From the NCBI GenBank assembly GCA_002493835.1, contig DLAA01000021.1, positions 36,843 through 55,338 on the forward strand: 18,496 bases of DNA, read 5' to 3'. The notes under the pieces are model-generated. The model saw only the letters and a list, made by a program, of their open reading frames with translations. It did not search any database and had not been told where the DNA came from. The translations under genes were made by a program, and so were the position numbers. The DNA comes from Lachnospiraceae bacterium UBA7060 (GTDB lineage: Bacteria; Bacillota; Clostridia; Lachnospirales; Lachnospiraceae). Positions 1-7,124 of this stretch are shown here, piece after piece. The stretch's first letter is position 1. Every line of letters begins with the position of its first letter.

Positions 1-25
1 GACTTATTTTTCAATCTTTCCTCCT
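1..25 (-). other. Possible start of the next gene of the PTS operon (cut by the window edge)
   Basis: Just after the bglP stop codon the minus strand carries a perfect AGGAGG at 25-20. A TTG codon follows at 14-12 after a 5-nt spacer, and the frame stays open (TTG AAA AAT AAG) to the edge. This is the layout of a translated downstream gene in the same operon. In bglP operons that gene is often a 6-phospho-beta-glucosidase, but only four codons are visible, so the product cannot be named. Confidence 0.4.
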
Positions 26-33
26 ATATACCT

Positions 34-1917
34 CTACAGTAGCGTGATTGCATCGTCTCCGTGTGTAACCTGCTTCGCATCCGTAGGCACCACATCCGTA
101 TAATCATCCGAGTTGGTAATGATCACCGGTGTCACGGTAGAATATCCCTGACTCTTAATATAATCGATATCAAATTCCAACAGCAGATCGCCCTTCTTCA
201 CCTTCGCGCCCTGCTCCACCTTCGGTGTAAATCCATTTCCGTTCAATTTCACGGTATCCATACCCACATGGATCAAAACTTCCGTGCCGCCATCGCTCAA
301 AAGTCCAATGGCATGGCCAGTCGGGAAGAATGTGCTGACCGTCCCGTCGACGGGAGCATACACCTTGCCTTCACTCGGAACAATCGCAAATCCCTGTCCC
401 AGCGCGCCGGAGGAAAATGCCTCGTCCTCCACCTCAGACAGCTCTTTCACTTCGCCGGATACAGGCGCCGCCACACTGCCGCCCTTTGTTGCACTTCCTG
501 CAGACGCTGTGCTTCCCGCTTCCTCTTTCTTCGGCTCATCCGCCTTGTAGAAAATCATTTCCGATACGAAACCTGCCACAACGCCGATTAAGGAGATCAC
601 GATAGAGGCAACCATACCGCTTGCATCGTTTGCCGCCGTATTGATATATGCCGTGTACCCAAATACGCCGAGGCCTGCCATCGTGTACTGTACCACGCCA
701 AAGGCCATCAAAGCGCCTCCCAAAATGCCGGAGATCACGCAGGCACGGATAAAAGGCGTCTTCTTCGGGAGCACGATACCGTAGAGTGCCGGCTCCGTGA
801 CACCTGCCACCGCGGAGATTGCCGCCGGCGGACAGAGAGATTTTAGCTTCTTATCTTTTGTCTTCATCATAATACCGACAACAGAACCGATCAGGATAAA
901 GGAATGGGCAAACATACCGATCAGCATCGTGCTATGTCCCATCATCGCCATATCATTGATTGCCAGCGGGACAAGCGCCCAGTGCAGGCCGAACATAACG
1001 AGCACCATCCAAAGTCCACCTGCCAGAACACCCAAAAGAACCGGGCTGAAACTTGCAACTGCCGCAAACACACCGCTCAGACCACTAGAAACCACGGAAG
1101 TAATCGGTCCAATAATCCAGAAAGTCAGACAGACAGTTACAAAACAGGTAAGTAACGGAACTGTAAACATTTTTATGGTAGTCGGGATATGATCCTTGAT
1201 CTTTTTCTCAAACCATGCCGCAAAAGCAACCGCCACGATAATCGGCAGCACACTGCTGCTGTAGTCACCCGACGGAGGCATACTCACCGGTATGCCAAAA
1301 AGATGGGATACATCCATACCGCTGCTGCTAAGGACATAAGGATAAACCAGCGCGCAGCCGATAATAAGTCCCTCCGCCTCCGGCAGCTTGAACCGCTTTG
1401 CCGCTGAATATCCTAGAAGAACAGGCATGAAATAGAAAATAGCGTCACCCAAAGAGTAAAGGATATTGTAAGTCCCCCCTGAACCGTCTAAAACGCCAAT
1501 CGCCACGAACAGCGCCAAAAATCCCTTAATGATACCGCAGGCACACATCACACCCAAAAACGGAGAAAATACACCTGTCACAATGCTGACAAAGGCATTT
1601 AACGGATTCATCTTCTCCTTGGGGCCGTCGCCCGCGTCGTCATCCGGCGCCGCCGCGATGCTCTCCAGATGTCCCACAGAAATCACCGTGTCATATACAT
1701 CCGCCACGTGGTTTCCGATAACCACCATATACTGGCCACCGCTCTGGATGACCGTCACAATACCGTCCGTTCCCTTTAAAATATCCGTGTTTGCCTTCGA
1801 TTCGTCTTTGAGCTTGAACCGAAGTCTGGTGATACAGTGGGTAAGGCTTGCGATATTTGACTTGCCTCCCACATTTTGGATGATAATTCTCGCCAATCCA
1901 TCATACTTACTTGCCAT
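34..1917 (-). CDS. bglP: PTS beta-glucoside-type transporter, fused EIIBCA
   Basis: A 627-aa sugar permease of the phosphoenolpyruvate phosphotransferase system. It imports a sugar across the membrane and phosphorylates it. Domain order is IIB, IIC, IIA, the arrangement of the BglP/BglF family. The N-terminal IIB domain has the phosphorylatable Cys28 in SLTHCITRLRF. The hydrophobic IIC domain spans about residues 105-460. An Ala/Ser/Gly-rich linker (about 470-490) joins it to a IIA(Glc)-type domain with His535 (GHAIG) and His550 (LIHVGMD), 15 residues apart as in IIA(Glc). The start is set by a GGAGGAGGA stretch at 1929-1921 just before ATG at 1917. It follows licT on the same strand, so antitermination control and a beta-glucoside substrate are likely. 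The exact sugar (cellobiose, salicin, arbutin, even sucrose or trehalose) cannot be read from the sequence. Confidence 0.93.
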   Translation of the reverse strand: MASKYDGLARIIIQNVGGKSNIASLTHCITRLRFKLKDESKANTDILKGTDGIVTVIQSGGQYMVVIGNHVADVYDTVISVGHLESIAAAPDDDAGDGPKEKMNPLNAFVSIVTGVFSPFLGVMCACGIIKGFLALFVAIGVLDGSGGTYNILYSLGDAIFYFMPVLLGYSAAKRFKLPEAEGLIIGCALVYPYVLSSSGMDVSHLFGIPVSMPPSGDYSSSVLPIIVAVAFAAWFEKKIKDHIPTTIKMFTVPLLTCFVTVCLTFWIIGPITSVVSSGLSGVFAAVASFSPVLLGVLAGGLWMVLVMFGLHWALVPLAINDMAMMGHSTMLIGMFAHSFILIGSVVGIMMKTKDKKLKSLCPPAAISAVAGVTEPALYGIVLPKKTPFIRACVISGILGGALMAFGVVQYTMAGLGVFGYTAYINTAANDASGMVASIVISLIGVVAGFVSEMIFYKADEPKKEEAGSTASAGSATKGGSVAAPVSGEVKELSEVEDEAFSSGALGQGFAIVPSEGKVYAPVDGTVSTFFPTGHAIGLLSDGGTEVLIHVGMDTVKLNGNGFTPKVEQGAKVKKGDLLLEFDIDYIKSQGYSTVTPVIITNSDDYTDVVPTDAKQVTHGDDAITLL

Positions 1918-2213
1918 TTTTCCTCCTCCATTCTTCCTTGATTATTTAATCGGGCAGGGAAAATTTTCCCTGCTCTCCGCGCGGCCCGCATACTGCATCA
2001 GCAGTAAACTTCCTCATGCGGGTCTAAGCAGACTCGGTTTGCGCTGCTCGTCATGAGCCGCCATAGACAGCCTTACATGCAAGCATGTATCCTGTCTCTG
2101 TCGTCTTCTGACTCTGCTTATACGTATATAAAATGTATGCCGCATTCTCCCGGCTTTTGCCGCGCAAAACAACTTCCCTGCCGGCTTTGGGAAGGAATTT
2201 CGCGCGGTACATT
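1918..2213 (-). other. licT-bglP intergenic region dense in palindromes
   Basis: This 296-nt spacer inside a presumed operon holds no credible coding frame. It carries at least five inverted repeats. (a) A perfect 20-bp palindrome gcagggaaaattttccctgc at 1954-1973. (b) An outer arm pair cccgcat (1985-1991) and atgcggg (2016-2022) enclosing ctgc/gcag. (c) gacag (2066-2070) with ctgtc (2092-2096) enclosing tacatgc/gcatgta. (d) tatacgtata at 2119-2128. (e) cgcgc..cttccc (2161-2178) with gggaag..cgcg (2189-2206), just after the licT stop. None is followed by a clean T-run, so I do not call a terminator. It may be an mRNA-processing region or an inserted repeat element. Confidence 0.5.
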
Positions 2214-3089
2214 TTACTCGGTTGTGCTGTCAGTACTCCTATCAGTACTATTTTGTCGAATTACTCTGGATATATGTATGGTCAGATACATCACTTCTTC
2301 GTCTGTCACATGCGTACCTGTCTTTTCCTCCATATATTTTTTAATTTTCCTGGCACAGTCATAGCACTTCGGCACCTTTTTCTTATACAATTCATACAGC
2401 TCCGCATCCTCAGATGGGTAATATTGCTGATTCACCGCACGCTGAATAAAAAATTTTAGATGCGTCACAAACCGCTCGTAGGAAAGGCTGTCATCATCCA
2501 GCTCCATCTGAAACGTATACCGGACGATATTCAGCATGTCCTTAAGCATCCCGGGCATACCCAATGTCTGGGTCATGTTCCCGTCCATCTCGGCATTTAC
2601 GATGTGCAGTGCGATAAACGCCGCCTCGTCCACAGCCAGATCGACGCCCTCTTTCTCCTTGAGAAGCGCCAGCGCCTTTAATCCAATTTCATATTCTCTG
2701 TTGTAAAATTTTTTTACTTCCCACAATAAAGCATTTTGAAACTGGATATTATGCCTATAGCGCTCAATCGCAAAATGCAGGTGGTCAGTGAGAGTGATAT
2801 AGATATTCTTGTTCAGTTTCTTTCCGAGCGTCCCCGACGCATCCCTGATAATCTCATCCGCATAAGTTACATATTCATAGGGGATTTCTTCCACCAGCTT
2901 TTCAAACTGGCTCTTTGTTGGTTCTGATAGATGTTCCGGCAGACAGAATATTTTTTCTATTTTAGATTCCTCAACCGGATCTCCGGCATGTCTCTGAAAA
3001 CCGATCCCTTTTCCCAGAACAATAATTTCACGCCCTTCCTCATCCAAAGAACCCACCGCATTATTGTTCATCACCCTTACAATCTTCAT
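2214..3089 (-). CDS. licT: Transcriptional antiterminator, BglG/LicT family
   Basis: A 291-aa RNA-binding antiterminator that stabilises a RAT hairpin in nascent mRNA when sugar is present. Residues 1-60 form the co-antiterminator RNA-binding domain (MKIVRVMNNNAV, then LGKGIGFQ). PRD1 follows at about 65-170 and PRD2 at about 171-285. The four regulatory histidines are present: His103 (LTDHLHF), His162 (ALHIVNAE), His210 (VTHLKFF) and His272 (LTIHISR). Their spacing matches the histidines known from B. subtilis LicT. In the family, PTS phosphorylation of PRD1 inhibits and HPr phosphorylation of PRD2 activates. It is followed by bglP and preceded by a RAT-like element, so it very likely controls its own operon. 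No strong ribosome binding site is seen before ATG 3089, so low translation is possible. Confidence 0.95.
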   Translation of the reverse strand: MKIVRVMNNNAVGSLDEEGREIIVLGKGIGFQRHAGDPVEESKIEKIFCLPEHLSEPTKSQFEKLVEEIPYEYVTYADEIIRDASGTLGKKLNKNIYITLTDHLHFAIERYRHNIQFQNALLWEVKKFYNREYEIGLKALALLKEKEGVDLAVDEAAFIALHIVNAEMDGNMTQTLGMPGMLKDMLNIVRYTFQMELDDDSLSYERFVTHLKFFIQRAVNQQYYPSEDAELYELYKKKVPKCYDCARKIKKYMEEKTGTHVTDEEVMYLTIHISRVIRQNSTDRSTDSTTE

Positions 3090-3193
3090 TTCCGATTCAT
3101 CCCGTCTTTAAACTCGCTGAGAAACAAAAAAACTGCATCATACCCAAAAAACATAAAATGACCATTCGCCTAATTATGCTTAAATAAGTACAA

Positions 3194-3223
3194 CCCAGTC
3201 TTGCCTACCGAAAGTAACAATCC
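3194..3223 (-). promoter_or_regulatory. RAT (ribonucleic antiterminator) element in the licT leader
   Basis: Read on the minus strand, 3223-3211 is GGATTGTTACTTT and 3210-3199 is CGGTAGGCAAGA. The family consensus is GGATTGTTACTG, a variable loop, then CAGGCAAAACC. The match is very close, with a loop about two nucleotides shorter than in sacB. It lies about 35 nt below the predicted start site and about 105 nt before the licT ATG. T-runs follow at 3151-3146 and 3132-3126, but I could not fold a convincing terminator stem overlapping the RAT. Confidence 0.8.
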
Positions 3224-3264
3224 GTATTGCTCTTTATAAATAACTATGTAACAATTTCGTTATA

Positions 3265-3293
3265 ATATTATAGTATTTTGTTATAAATGTCAA
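3265..3293 (-). promoter_or_regulatory. Sigma-A promoter of the licT-bglP operon
   Basis: On the minus strand a perfect -35 TTGACA lies at 3293-3288. A -10 TAATAT follows at 3270-3265 with a 17-nt spacer; a perfect TATAAT at 3272-3267 would give a 15-nt spacer. The surroundings are very AT-rich. Transcription would begin near 3258 and immediately transcribe the RAT. Between this promoter and the tpiA terminator (3294-3426) I see only AT-rich sequence with T-runs and no gene. Confidence 0.8.
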
Positions 3294-3426
3294 TCTCAAA
3301 ATAGCTTTTTTCAAAAATATGTACGATTTTTACGATTTTTTGTCTGCCTTTTTAAGCATGTTGCTGTATTCATCCTTTTTCTTAAAAGTGTTCCTTTGGC
3401 GTTTCCTCTGCACGAGTCTGTGCATC

Positions 3427-3470
3427 AAAAAAGAGATACCAGAAGAATGAATTCCTCCCGATATCCCTTT
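3427..3470 (-). terminator. Rho-independent terminator after tpiA
   Basis: The minus strand reads AAAGGGATATC, an inner stem GGAGGAAT/ATTCTTCT, then GGTATCTC followed by TTTTTT (3432-3427). The arms pair over about 17 positions with several G-U pairs. It starts about 35 nt below the tpiA stop and marks the end of the glycolytic group. Confidence 0.8.
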
Positions 3471-3504
3471 CTCATGAATCAAATATCAAATTTCTGCGTT
3501 ACTG

Positions 3505-4251
3505 TTACGCGTTCACGATCTGTCCAAAATCAGGCTTTAAGGACGCACCGCCAATCAGACCGCCATCGATGTCAGGCTTAGACAACAGTTCAGCCGCATT
3601 GGAAGCGTTCATAGACCCGCCGTACTGGATGCGGACTGCCTCTGCGGCAGCTTCATCGTACATCTCAGCGATGCAGTCGCGGATTCCTTTACATACCTCC
3701 TGCGCCTGGTCGGAAGTAGCCGTCTTGCCGGTTCCAATCGCCCAGATAGGCTCGTATGCGATAACCATACCCTTCACCTGGTCAGCAGTCACGCCTGCCA
3801 GATCGGACTTGATCTGCAGTCTGATCCAGTCCATAGTCACGTTCATCTCTCTCTGCTCTAAGGACTCGCCACAGCAAAGAATCGGTGTAAGACCTGCCTC
3901 AAGAGCCTTAAGCACCTTCTTGTTCAAGAAAGCGTCATCTTCCTTAAAGTACTCTCTTCTCTCAGAGTGGCCGATAATCACATACTCCACACCTGCATCT
4001 TTCAACATGGGAGCAGAAATCTCACCAGTGTATGCGCCCTTGTCCTCAATGTAGAAATTCTCAGCGCCTACATGTACGTTGGTGCCTTTCACAGCCTCAG
4101 CAACAGGTACAATATCAATGGCAGGTACACAGTAAACTACATCCACCGCATCATTCACTACCAAATCCTTCAATGTTGCGCAGAGCGCTACAGCCTCACT
4201 GGGAGTCATATTCATCTTCCAGTTGCCGGCAATAATTCTTTTTCTTGCCAT
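3505..4251 (-). CDS. tpiA: Triose-phosphate isomerase
   Basis: A 248-aa cytosolic glycolytic enzyme interconverting dihydroxyacetone phosphate and glyceraldehyde 3-phosphate. It is a TIM barrel of normal family length. Active-site residues are visible: Asn10 and Lys12 (AGNWKMN), His95 (IIGHSERRE) and the catalytic base Glu167 (AYEPIWAIGTGKTA). The phosphate-binding GG near the C-terminus (GGLIGGASL) is also present. The frame is open further upstream to an ATG at 4314. I place the start at 4251 because AAGGAG at 4266-4261 lies 9 nt before it and MARKRIIAGNWKMN is the usual N-terminus. It is the last gene of the gap-pgk-tpiA run, 199 nt after pgk. Confidence 0.98.
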   Translation of the reverse strand: MARKRIIAGNWKMNMTPSEAVALCATLKDLVVNDAVDVVYCVPAIDIVPVAEAVKGTNVHVGAENFYIEDKGAYTGEISAPMLKDAGVEYVIIGHSERREYFKEDDAFLNKKVLKALEAGLTPILCCGESLEQREMNVTMDWIRLQIKSDLAGVTADQVKGMVIAYEPIWAIGTGKTATSDQAQEVCKGIRDCIAEMYDEAAAEAVRIQYGGSMNASNAAELLSKPDIDGGLIGGASLKPDFGQIVNA

Positions 4252-4356
4252 TTTGTTATTCTCCTTATTTTTTCTTTCAAATATTAATATAGCATCGCCT
4301 CGTAATTGCTTCACAATTCCTTATATATTTGACTCCGCAGAGCCTCGCAATTCCTC

Positions 4357-4371
4357 GGGTGCGCTGCACCC
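4357..4371. repeat. Small GC-rich hairpin in the pgk-tpiA spacer
   Basis: The inverted repeat gggtgc-gct-gcaccc lies midway between pgk and tpiA. It has no adjacent T-run, so it is not a terminator. With the larger hairpin at 4388-4419 it could protect or process the mRNA ends of the glycolytic transcript; this is inference. Confidence 0.5.
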
Positions 4372-4387
4372 TCAAATAATTATGTCC

Positions 4388-4419
4388 GAGAGAGAACCCG
4401 TGCAAGCACGTTCTCTCTC
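4388..4419. repeat. Long hairpin just after pgk
   Basis: The arms gagagagaa (4388-4396) and ttctctctc (4411-4419) pair perfectly. Inside them cgtgc (4399-4403) pairs with gcacg (4406-4410) around an AA loop, with a small bulge. That is about 14 base pairs, starting 32 nt after the pgk stop. There is no T-run on either side. It resembles in plan the hairpin at 2066-2096, which also has a core of the type tgcaagca. It may be an mRNA-stabilising or processing element. Confidence 0.6.
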
Positions 4420-4450
4420 AGCTATGATTACTCTCGCTCTGCTTATCGCA

Positions 4451-5683
4451 TCACTTGTCATCTGCTGCCACTACGCCGGGAAGCTCTTTGCCCTCGAGGA
4501 ACTCAAGGGAAGCGCCGCCGCCTGTGGAGATGTGGGACATCTTGTCAGCAAATCCAAGCTGGTTGCAAGCCGCTGCGGAATCACCGCCGCCGATGATAGT
4601 AATCGCGTCTGTCTCAGCCAAAGCTTTCGCTACAGCGATCGTTCCCTTTGCCAGTGTCGGGTTCTCAAATACGCCCATAGGTCCATTCCACACAACCGTC
4701 TTCGCCGTCTTGGCAGCATCTGCAAACAATTCCTGCGTCTTAGGTCCGATATCCAGACCCTCCTTGTCTGCCGGAATCTTGTCTGCATCCACATATTCTA
4801 CATCCACAGGTCCATCGATGGGGTTCGGGAATGCCGATGCCACGCCCGTGTCAACAGGCAGCAGCAACTGTTTACCAAGCTTCTCCGCCTTCTCCATCAT
4901 CTCTTTACAATAATCCAGCTTCTCATCATCCACCAGAGAATTGCCAATCTCATAGCCTTTAGCCTTCAGGAAGGTAAACGCCATGCCGCCCCCGATGATC
5001 AGGGTATCGCACTTCTCTAAAAGATTGTTGATTACGTTCAGCTTATCAGCCACCTTTGCGCCGCCCAGAATAGCCACAAAAGGTCTCTCTGGATTCTCTA
5101 CCGCATTACCCAGGAAGTTAATCTCCTTCTGCATCAGATAGCCAACCGCATTCTCACCGCCTTTTTCGGAGATATACTTGGTGACAACTGCTACGGAAGC
5201 ATGTGCTCTGTGTGCGGAACCAAAAGCATCGCACACATATACATCAGCCAGATCAGCCAGCTCCTTCGCAAAAGCCTCTCCCGCCTCCTTGGGTTTGGTC
5301 TCCTCCTTGCCGCGGAAACGGGTATTCTGTAAGAGCACTACATCGCCCTCGTTCATCGCTGCAACAGCCGCCGTAGCAGCTTCGCCGGTCACATTGTAGT
5401 CCGCTACAAAATTAACAGGCTTGCCGAGTTTCTCGGAAAGTCTCTCCGCCACAGGCGCCAGAGATTCACCCTCATTGGGGCCGTTCTTTACCTTGCCAAG
5501 ATGGGAGCAAAGAATCACCTTACCGCCATCTTCCACAAGCTTCTTGATAGTGGGCAGCGCTGCCACGATACGAGTCTCGTCCGTGATCTTTCCTTCCTTT
5601 AAAGGCACGTTAAAATCACATCTCACCAGAACGCGCTTGCCTTTGACATTGATATCATCCACTGATTTCTTGTTTAATGCCAT
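4451..5683 (-). CDS. pgk: Phosphoglycerate kinase
   Basis: A 410-aa cytosolic kinase that makes ATP and 3-phosphoglycerate from 1,3-bisphosphoglycerate and ADP. The length is normal for bacterial PGK. The substrate-binding motif RCDFNVP is at residues 21-27. Further family motifs follow in order: LGGAKVADKL, GGGMAFTFLKAKG, the nucleotide-binding GPMGVFENPTLAKGT, and the glycine-rich IIGGGDSAAACNQLG near the C-terminus. The start is supported by AGGAGGG at 5699-5693, 9 nt before ATG 5683. It lies between gap and tpiA on one strand, a common glycolytic order. A strong terminator behind gap and a tandem-repeat array precede it. I see no obvious promoter in that spacer, so expression may depend on read-through from gap. 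Confidence 0.98.
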   Translation of the reverse strand: MALNKKSVDDINVKGKRVLVRCDFNVPLKEGKITDETRIVAALPTIKKLVEDGGKVILCSHLGKVKNGPNEGESLAPVAERLSEKLGKPVNFVADYNVTGEAATAAVAAMNEGDVVLLQNTRFRGKEETKPKEAGEAFAKELADLADVYVCDAFGSAHRAHASVAVVTKYISEKGGENAVGYLMQKEINFLGNAVENPERPFVAILGGAKVADKLNVINNLLEKCDTLIIGGGMAFTFLKAKGYEIGNSLVDDEKLDYCKEMMEKAEKLGKQLLLPVDTGVASAFPNPIDGPVDVEYVDADKIPADKEGLDIGPKTQELFADAAKTAKTVVWNGPMGVFENPTLAKGTIAVAKALAETDAITIIGGGDSAAACNQLGFADKMSHISTGGGASLEFLEGKELPGVVAADDK

Positions 5684-5721
5684 GTTTGTACACCCTCCTG
5701 TTTTTCTTTTCTCTTTTCACA

Positions 5722-5838
5722 AATTGAGTTTCGCTCAATTGTGAGCTTCACTCAATTGTGAGCTTCACTCAATTACGAGCTTCGCTCAATTGCGAGATCC
5801 GCTCAATTGTGAGCTTCGCTCAATTGCGGGATCCGCTT
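5722..5838. repeat. 17-bp tandem repeat array (minihairpin repeats) upstream of pgk
   Basis: Five consecutive 17-bp units begin at 5737, 5754, 5771, 5788 and 5805, with degenerate units at both ends (5722-5736 and 5822-5838). The first two full units are identical: aattgtgagcttcactc. Others read aattacgagcttcgctc and aattgcgagatccgctc. Each unit can form a tiny hairpin (gag..ctc arms). On the transcribed strand many cores are GCGAAGC or GTGAAGC, and the units are joined by caattg-like sequence. There are no spacers between units, so it is not a CRISPR array. It lies between the gap terminator and the pgk ribosome binding site. Confidence 0.9.
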
Positions 5839-5883
5839 CGCGGCCTCGAACTTTAATGACGGAATTTCCTATCGCCATCACCT

Positions 5884-5918
5884 AAAAAGAGACCCGGCCC
5901 AGCCGGCCGAGCCTCTTT
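5884..5918 (-). terminator. Rho-independent terminator after gap
   Basis: On the minus strand AAAGAGGCTCGGCC, a short loop, then GGCCGGGTCTCTTT is followed by further T residues (5888-5884). The stem is long and GC-rich with near-perfect pairing. It lies about 30 nt after the gap stop and before pgk. Incomplete termination here would give more gap than pgk-tpiA transcript. Confidence 0.9.
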
Positions 5919-5947
5919 GAGTTACTGATTAAATTCTTTTTGATCTG

Positions 5948-6949
5948 TTATGCCAACTCAGAGAAGTACTTAATGGTACGAACCATCTGAGAGGTGTAGC
6001 TGTTCTCATTGTCATACCAGGAAACAACCTGTACCAGATTGTCAGCGCCAACCATGGTCTGGGTAGCATCGAAAATGGAACCATAGGTGCTGCCTACGAT
6101 ATCAGAAGAAACAATCTCATCCTCATTATAGCCGAAGGACTCATTGGAAGCTGCCTTCATTGCTGCATTGATCTCTTCCTTGGTAACGGACTTCTCTACA
6201 GTTGCAACCAGGATAGTGGTAGAACCTGTAGGGGTAGGAACACGCTGTGCGGAACCGATCAGCTTGCCGTTCAGCTCAGGAATAACAAGACCGATAGCCT
6301 TTGCAGCGCCTGTGCTGTTGGGAACGATATTCACTGCGCCTGCGCGGGATCTTCTCAGGTCACCCTTTCTCTGAGGACCGTCAAGGATCATCTGATCACC
6401 TGTGTAAGCATGAATCGTGCTCATGATGCCGGACTTGATAGTAGCCAGATCATTGAGTGCCTTAGCCATAGGAGCAAGGCAGTTTGTTGTACAGGAAGCT
6501 GCAGAAATGATAGTATCCTCAGCCTTCAATGTCTCATGGTTTACATTGTATACGATAGTAGGAAGGTCATTTCCTGCAGGAGCAGAGATAACAACTTTTC
6601 TAGCGCCGGCATTGATGTGTGCCTGTGCTTTTTCTTTGCTTGTGTAGAAACCAGAGCACTCCAATACAACGTCAACCTTCAGCTCACCCCAAGGGCAGTT
6701 GTTTGCATCGGGCTCTTTGTAGATCTTTAATGTCTTACCGTCAACTGTGATGGTGTCCTCGCCTGCGGATACGGTATCAGCCAGTGCGTATTTTCCCTGG
6801 GAAGAATCGTACTTTAACAGGTGTGCCAGCATCTTAGGGCTTGTCAGATCGTTGATTGCTACTACCTCATATCCCTCTGCCCCGAACATCTGTCTGAATG
6901 CAAGACGACCGATACGGCCAAAACCATTGATTGCTACTCTTACTGCCAT
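5948..6949 (-). CDS. gap: Glyceraldehyde-3-phosphate dehydrogenase, type I (NAD)
   Basis: A 333-aa cytosolic enzyme oxidising glyceraldehyde 3-phosphate to 1,3-bisphosphoglycerate. The N-terminal Rossmann motif INGFGRIGRLAFR occupies residues 7-19. Asp34 in AINDLT favours NAD over NADP. The catalytic Cys153 sits in SAASCTTNC and its partner His180 in TIHAYTGDQ. The C-terminal WYDNENSYTSQMV is typical. AGGAGG at 6963-6958, 8 nt before ATG 6949, fixes the start. It is the first gene of the gap-pgk-tpiA group. No CggR-type regulator lies upstream; instead the gene is divergent from a PHP phosphatase. Confidence 0.98.
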   Translation of the reverse strand: MAVRVAINGFGRIGRLAFRQMFGAEGYEVVAINDLTSPKMLAHLLKYDSSQGKYALADTVSAGEDTITVDGKTLKIYKEPDANNCPWGELKVDVVLECSGFYTSKEKAQAHINAGARKVVISAPAGNDLPTIVYNVNHETLKAEDTIISAASCTTNCLAPMAKALNDLATIKSGIMSTIHAYTGDQMILDGPQRKGDLRRSRAGAVNIVPNSTGAAKAIGLVIPELNGKLIGSAQRVPTPTGSTTILVATVEKSVTKEEINAAMKAASNESFGYNEDEIVSSDIVGSTYGSIFDATQTMVGADNLVQVVSWYDNENSYTSQMVRTIKYFSELA

Positions 6950-6969
6950 TTTTCGTTCCTCCTAAAATA

Positions 6970-6998
6970 TTGATTTTTTATAACTTTTGCTATATAAT
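6970..6998 (+). promoter_or_regulatory. Candidate promoter of the PHP phosphatase gene
   Basis: On the plus strand TTGATT at 6970-6975 is followed after 17 nt by a perfect TATAAT at 6993-6998. The gene would start about 120 nt further on. The site overlaps the candidate gap promoter on the other strand, so the two may compete. Confidence 0.5.
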
Positions 6999-7006
6999 TT
7001 TGCCAA
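6978..7006 (-). promoter_or_regulatory. Candidate promoter of gap
   Basis: On the minus strand TTGGCA (7006-7001) and TTATAA (6983-6978) are separated by 17 nt. The start would be about 25 nt before the gap ATG. An inverted repeat attttgc (6997-7003) and gcaaaat (7025-7031) flanks the -35 region and could be an operator. The upstream TTGACA at 7039-7034 has no good -10 at the right distance. Confidence 0.4.
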
Positions 7007-7124
7007 CCCTGATGGGAAAGATTAGCAAAATTTTGTCAACGATTTCATTTTACCCAATTTGTCCCAAAAATTCAAGACGTAATTCAAAAATAATGGAGAT
7101 TTTTTACAAGAAAGGAATGCCGCC

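Noticed and set aside
61..591. Plus-strand 176-codon frame opposite bglP, and many similar long frames opposite other genes
   Set aside because: These are antisense shadows of strongly supported genes, with low-complexity, Arg/His/Cys-rich translations and no ribosome binding sites.
1984..2014. Second RAT element just upstream of bglP
   Set aside because: The minus strand has GGAAGTTTACTG and a GCAG arm, but the GGATTGTTAC and AGGCAA parts of the consensus are missing.
4252..4314. N-terminal extension of 21 residues on TpiA
   Set aside because: AAGGAG before ATG 4251 and the conserved N-terminus place the start there; the extension runs through the ribosome binding site.
5722..5838. CRISPR array
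   Set aside because: Units are 17 bp, directly adjacent and have no unique spacers; no cas genes are present.
7034..7039. TTGACA as -35 of the gap promoter
   Set aside because: At 16-18 nt spacing the sequence is CCCATC-like, so there is no usable -10; the TTGGCA/TTATAA pair fits better.
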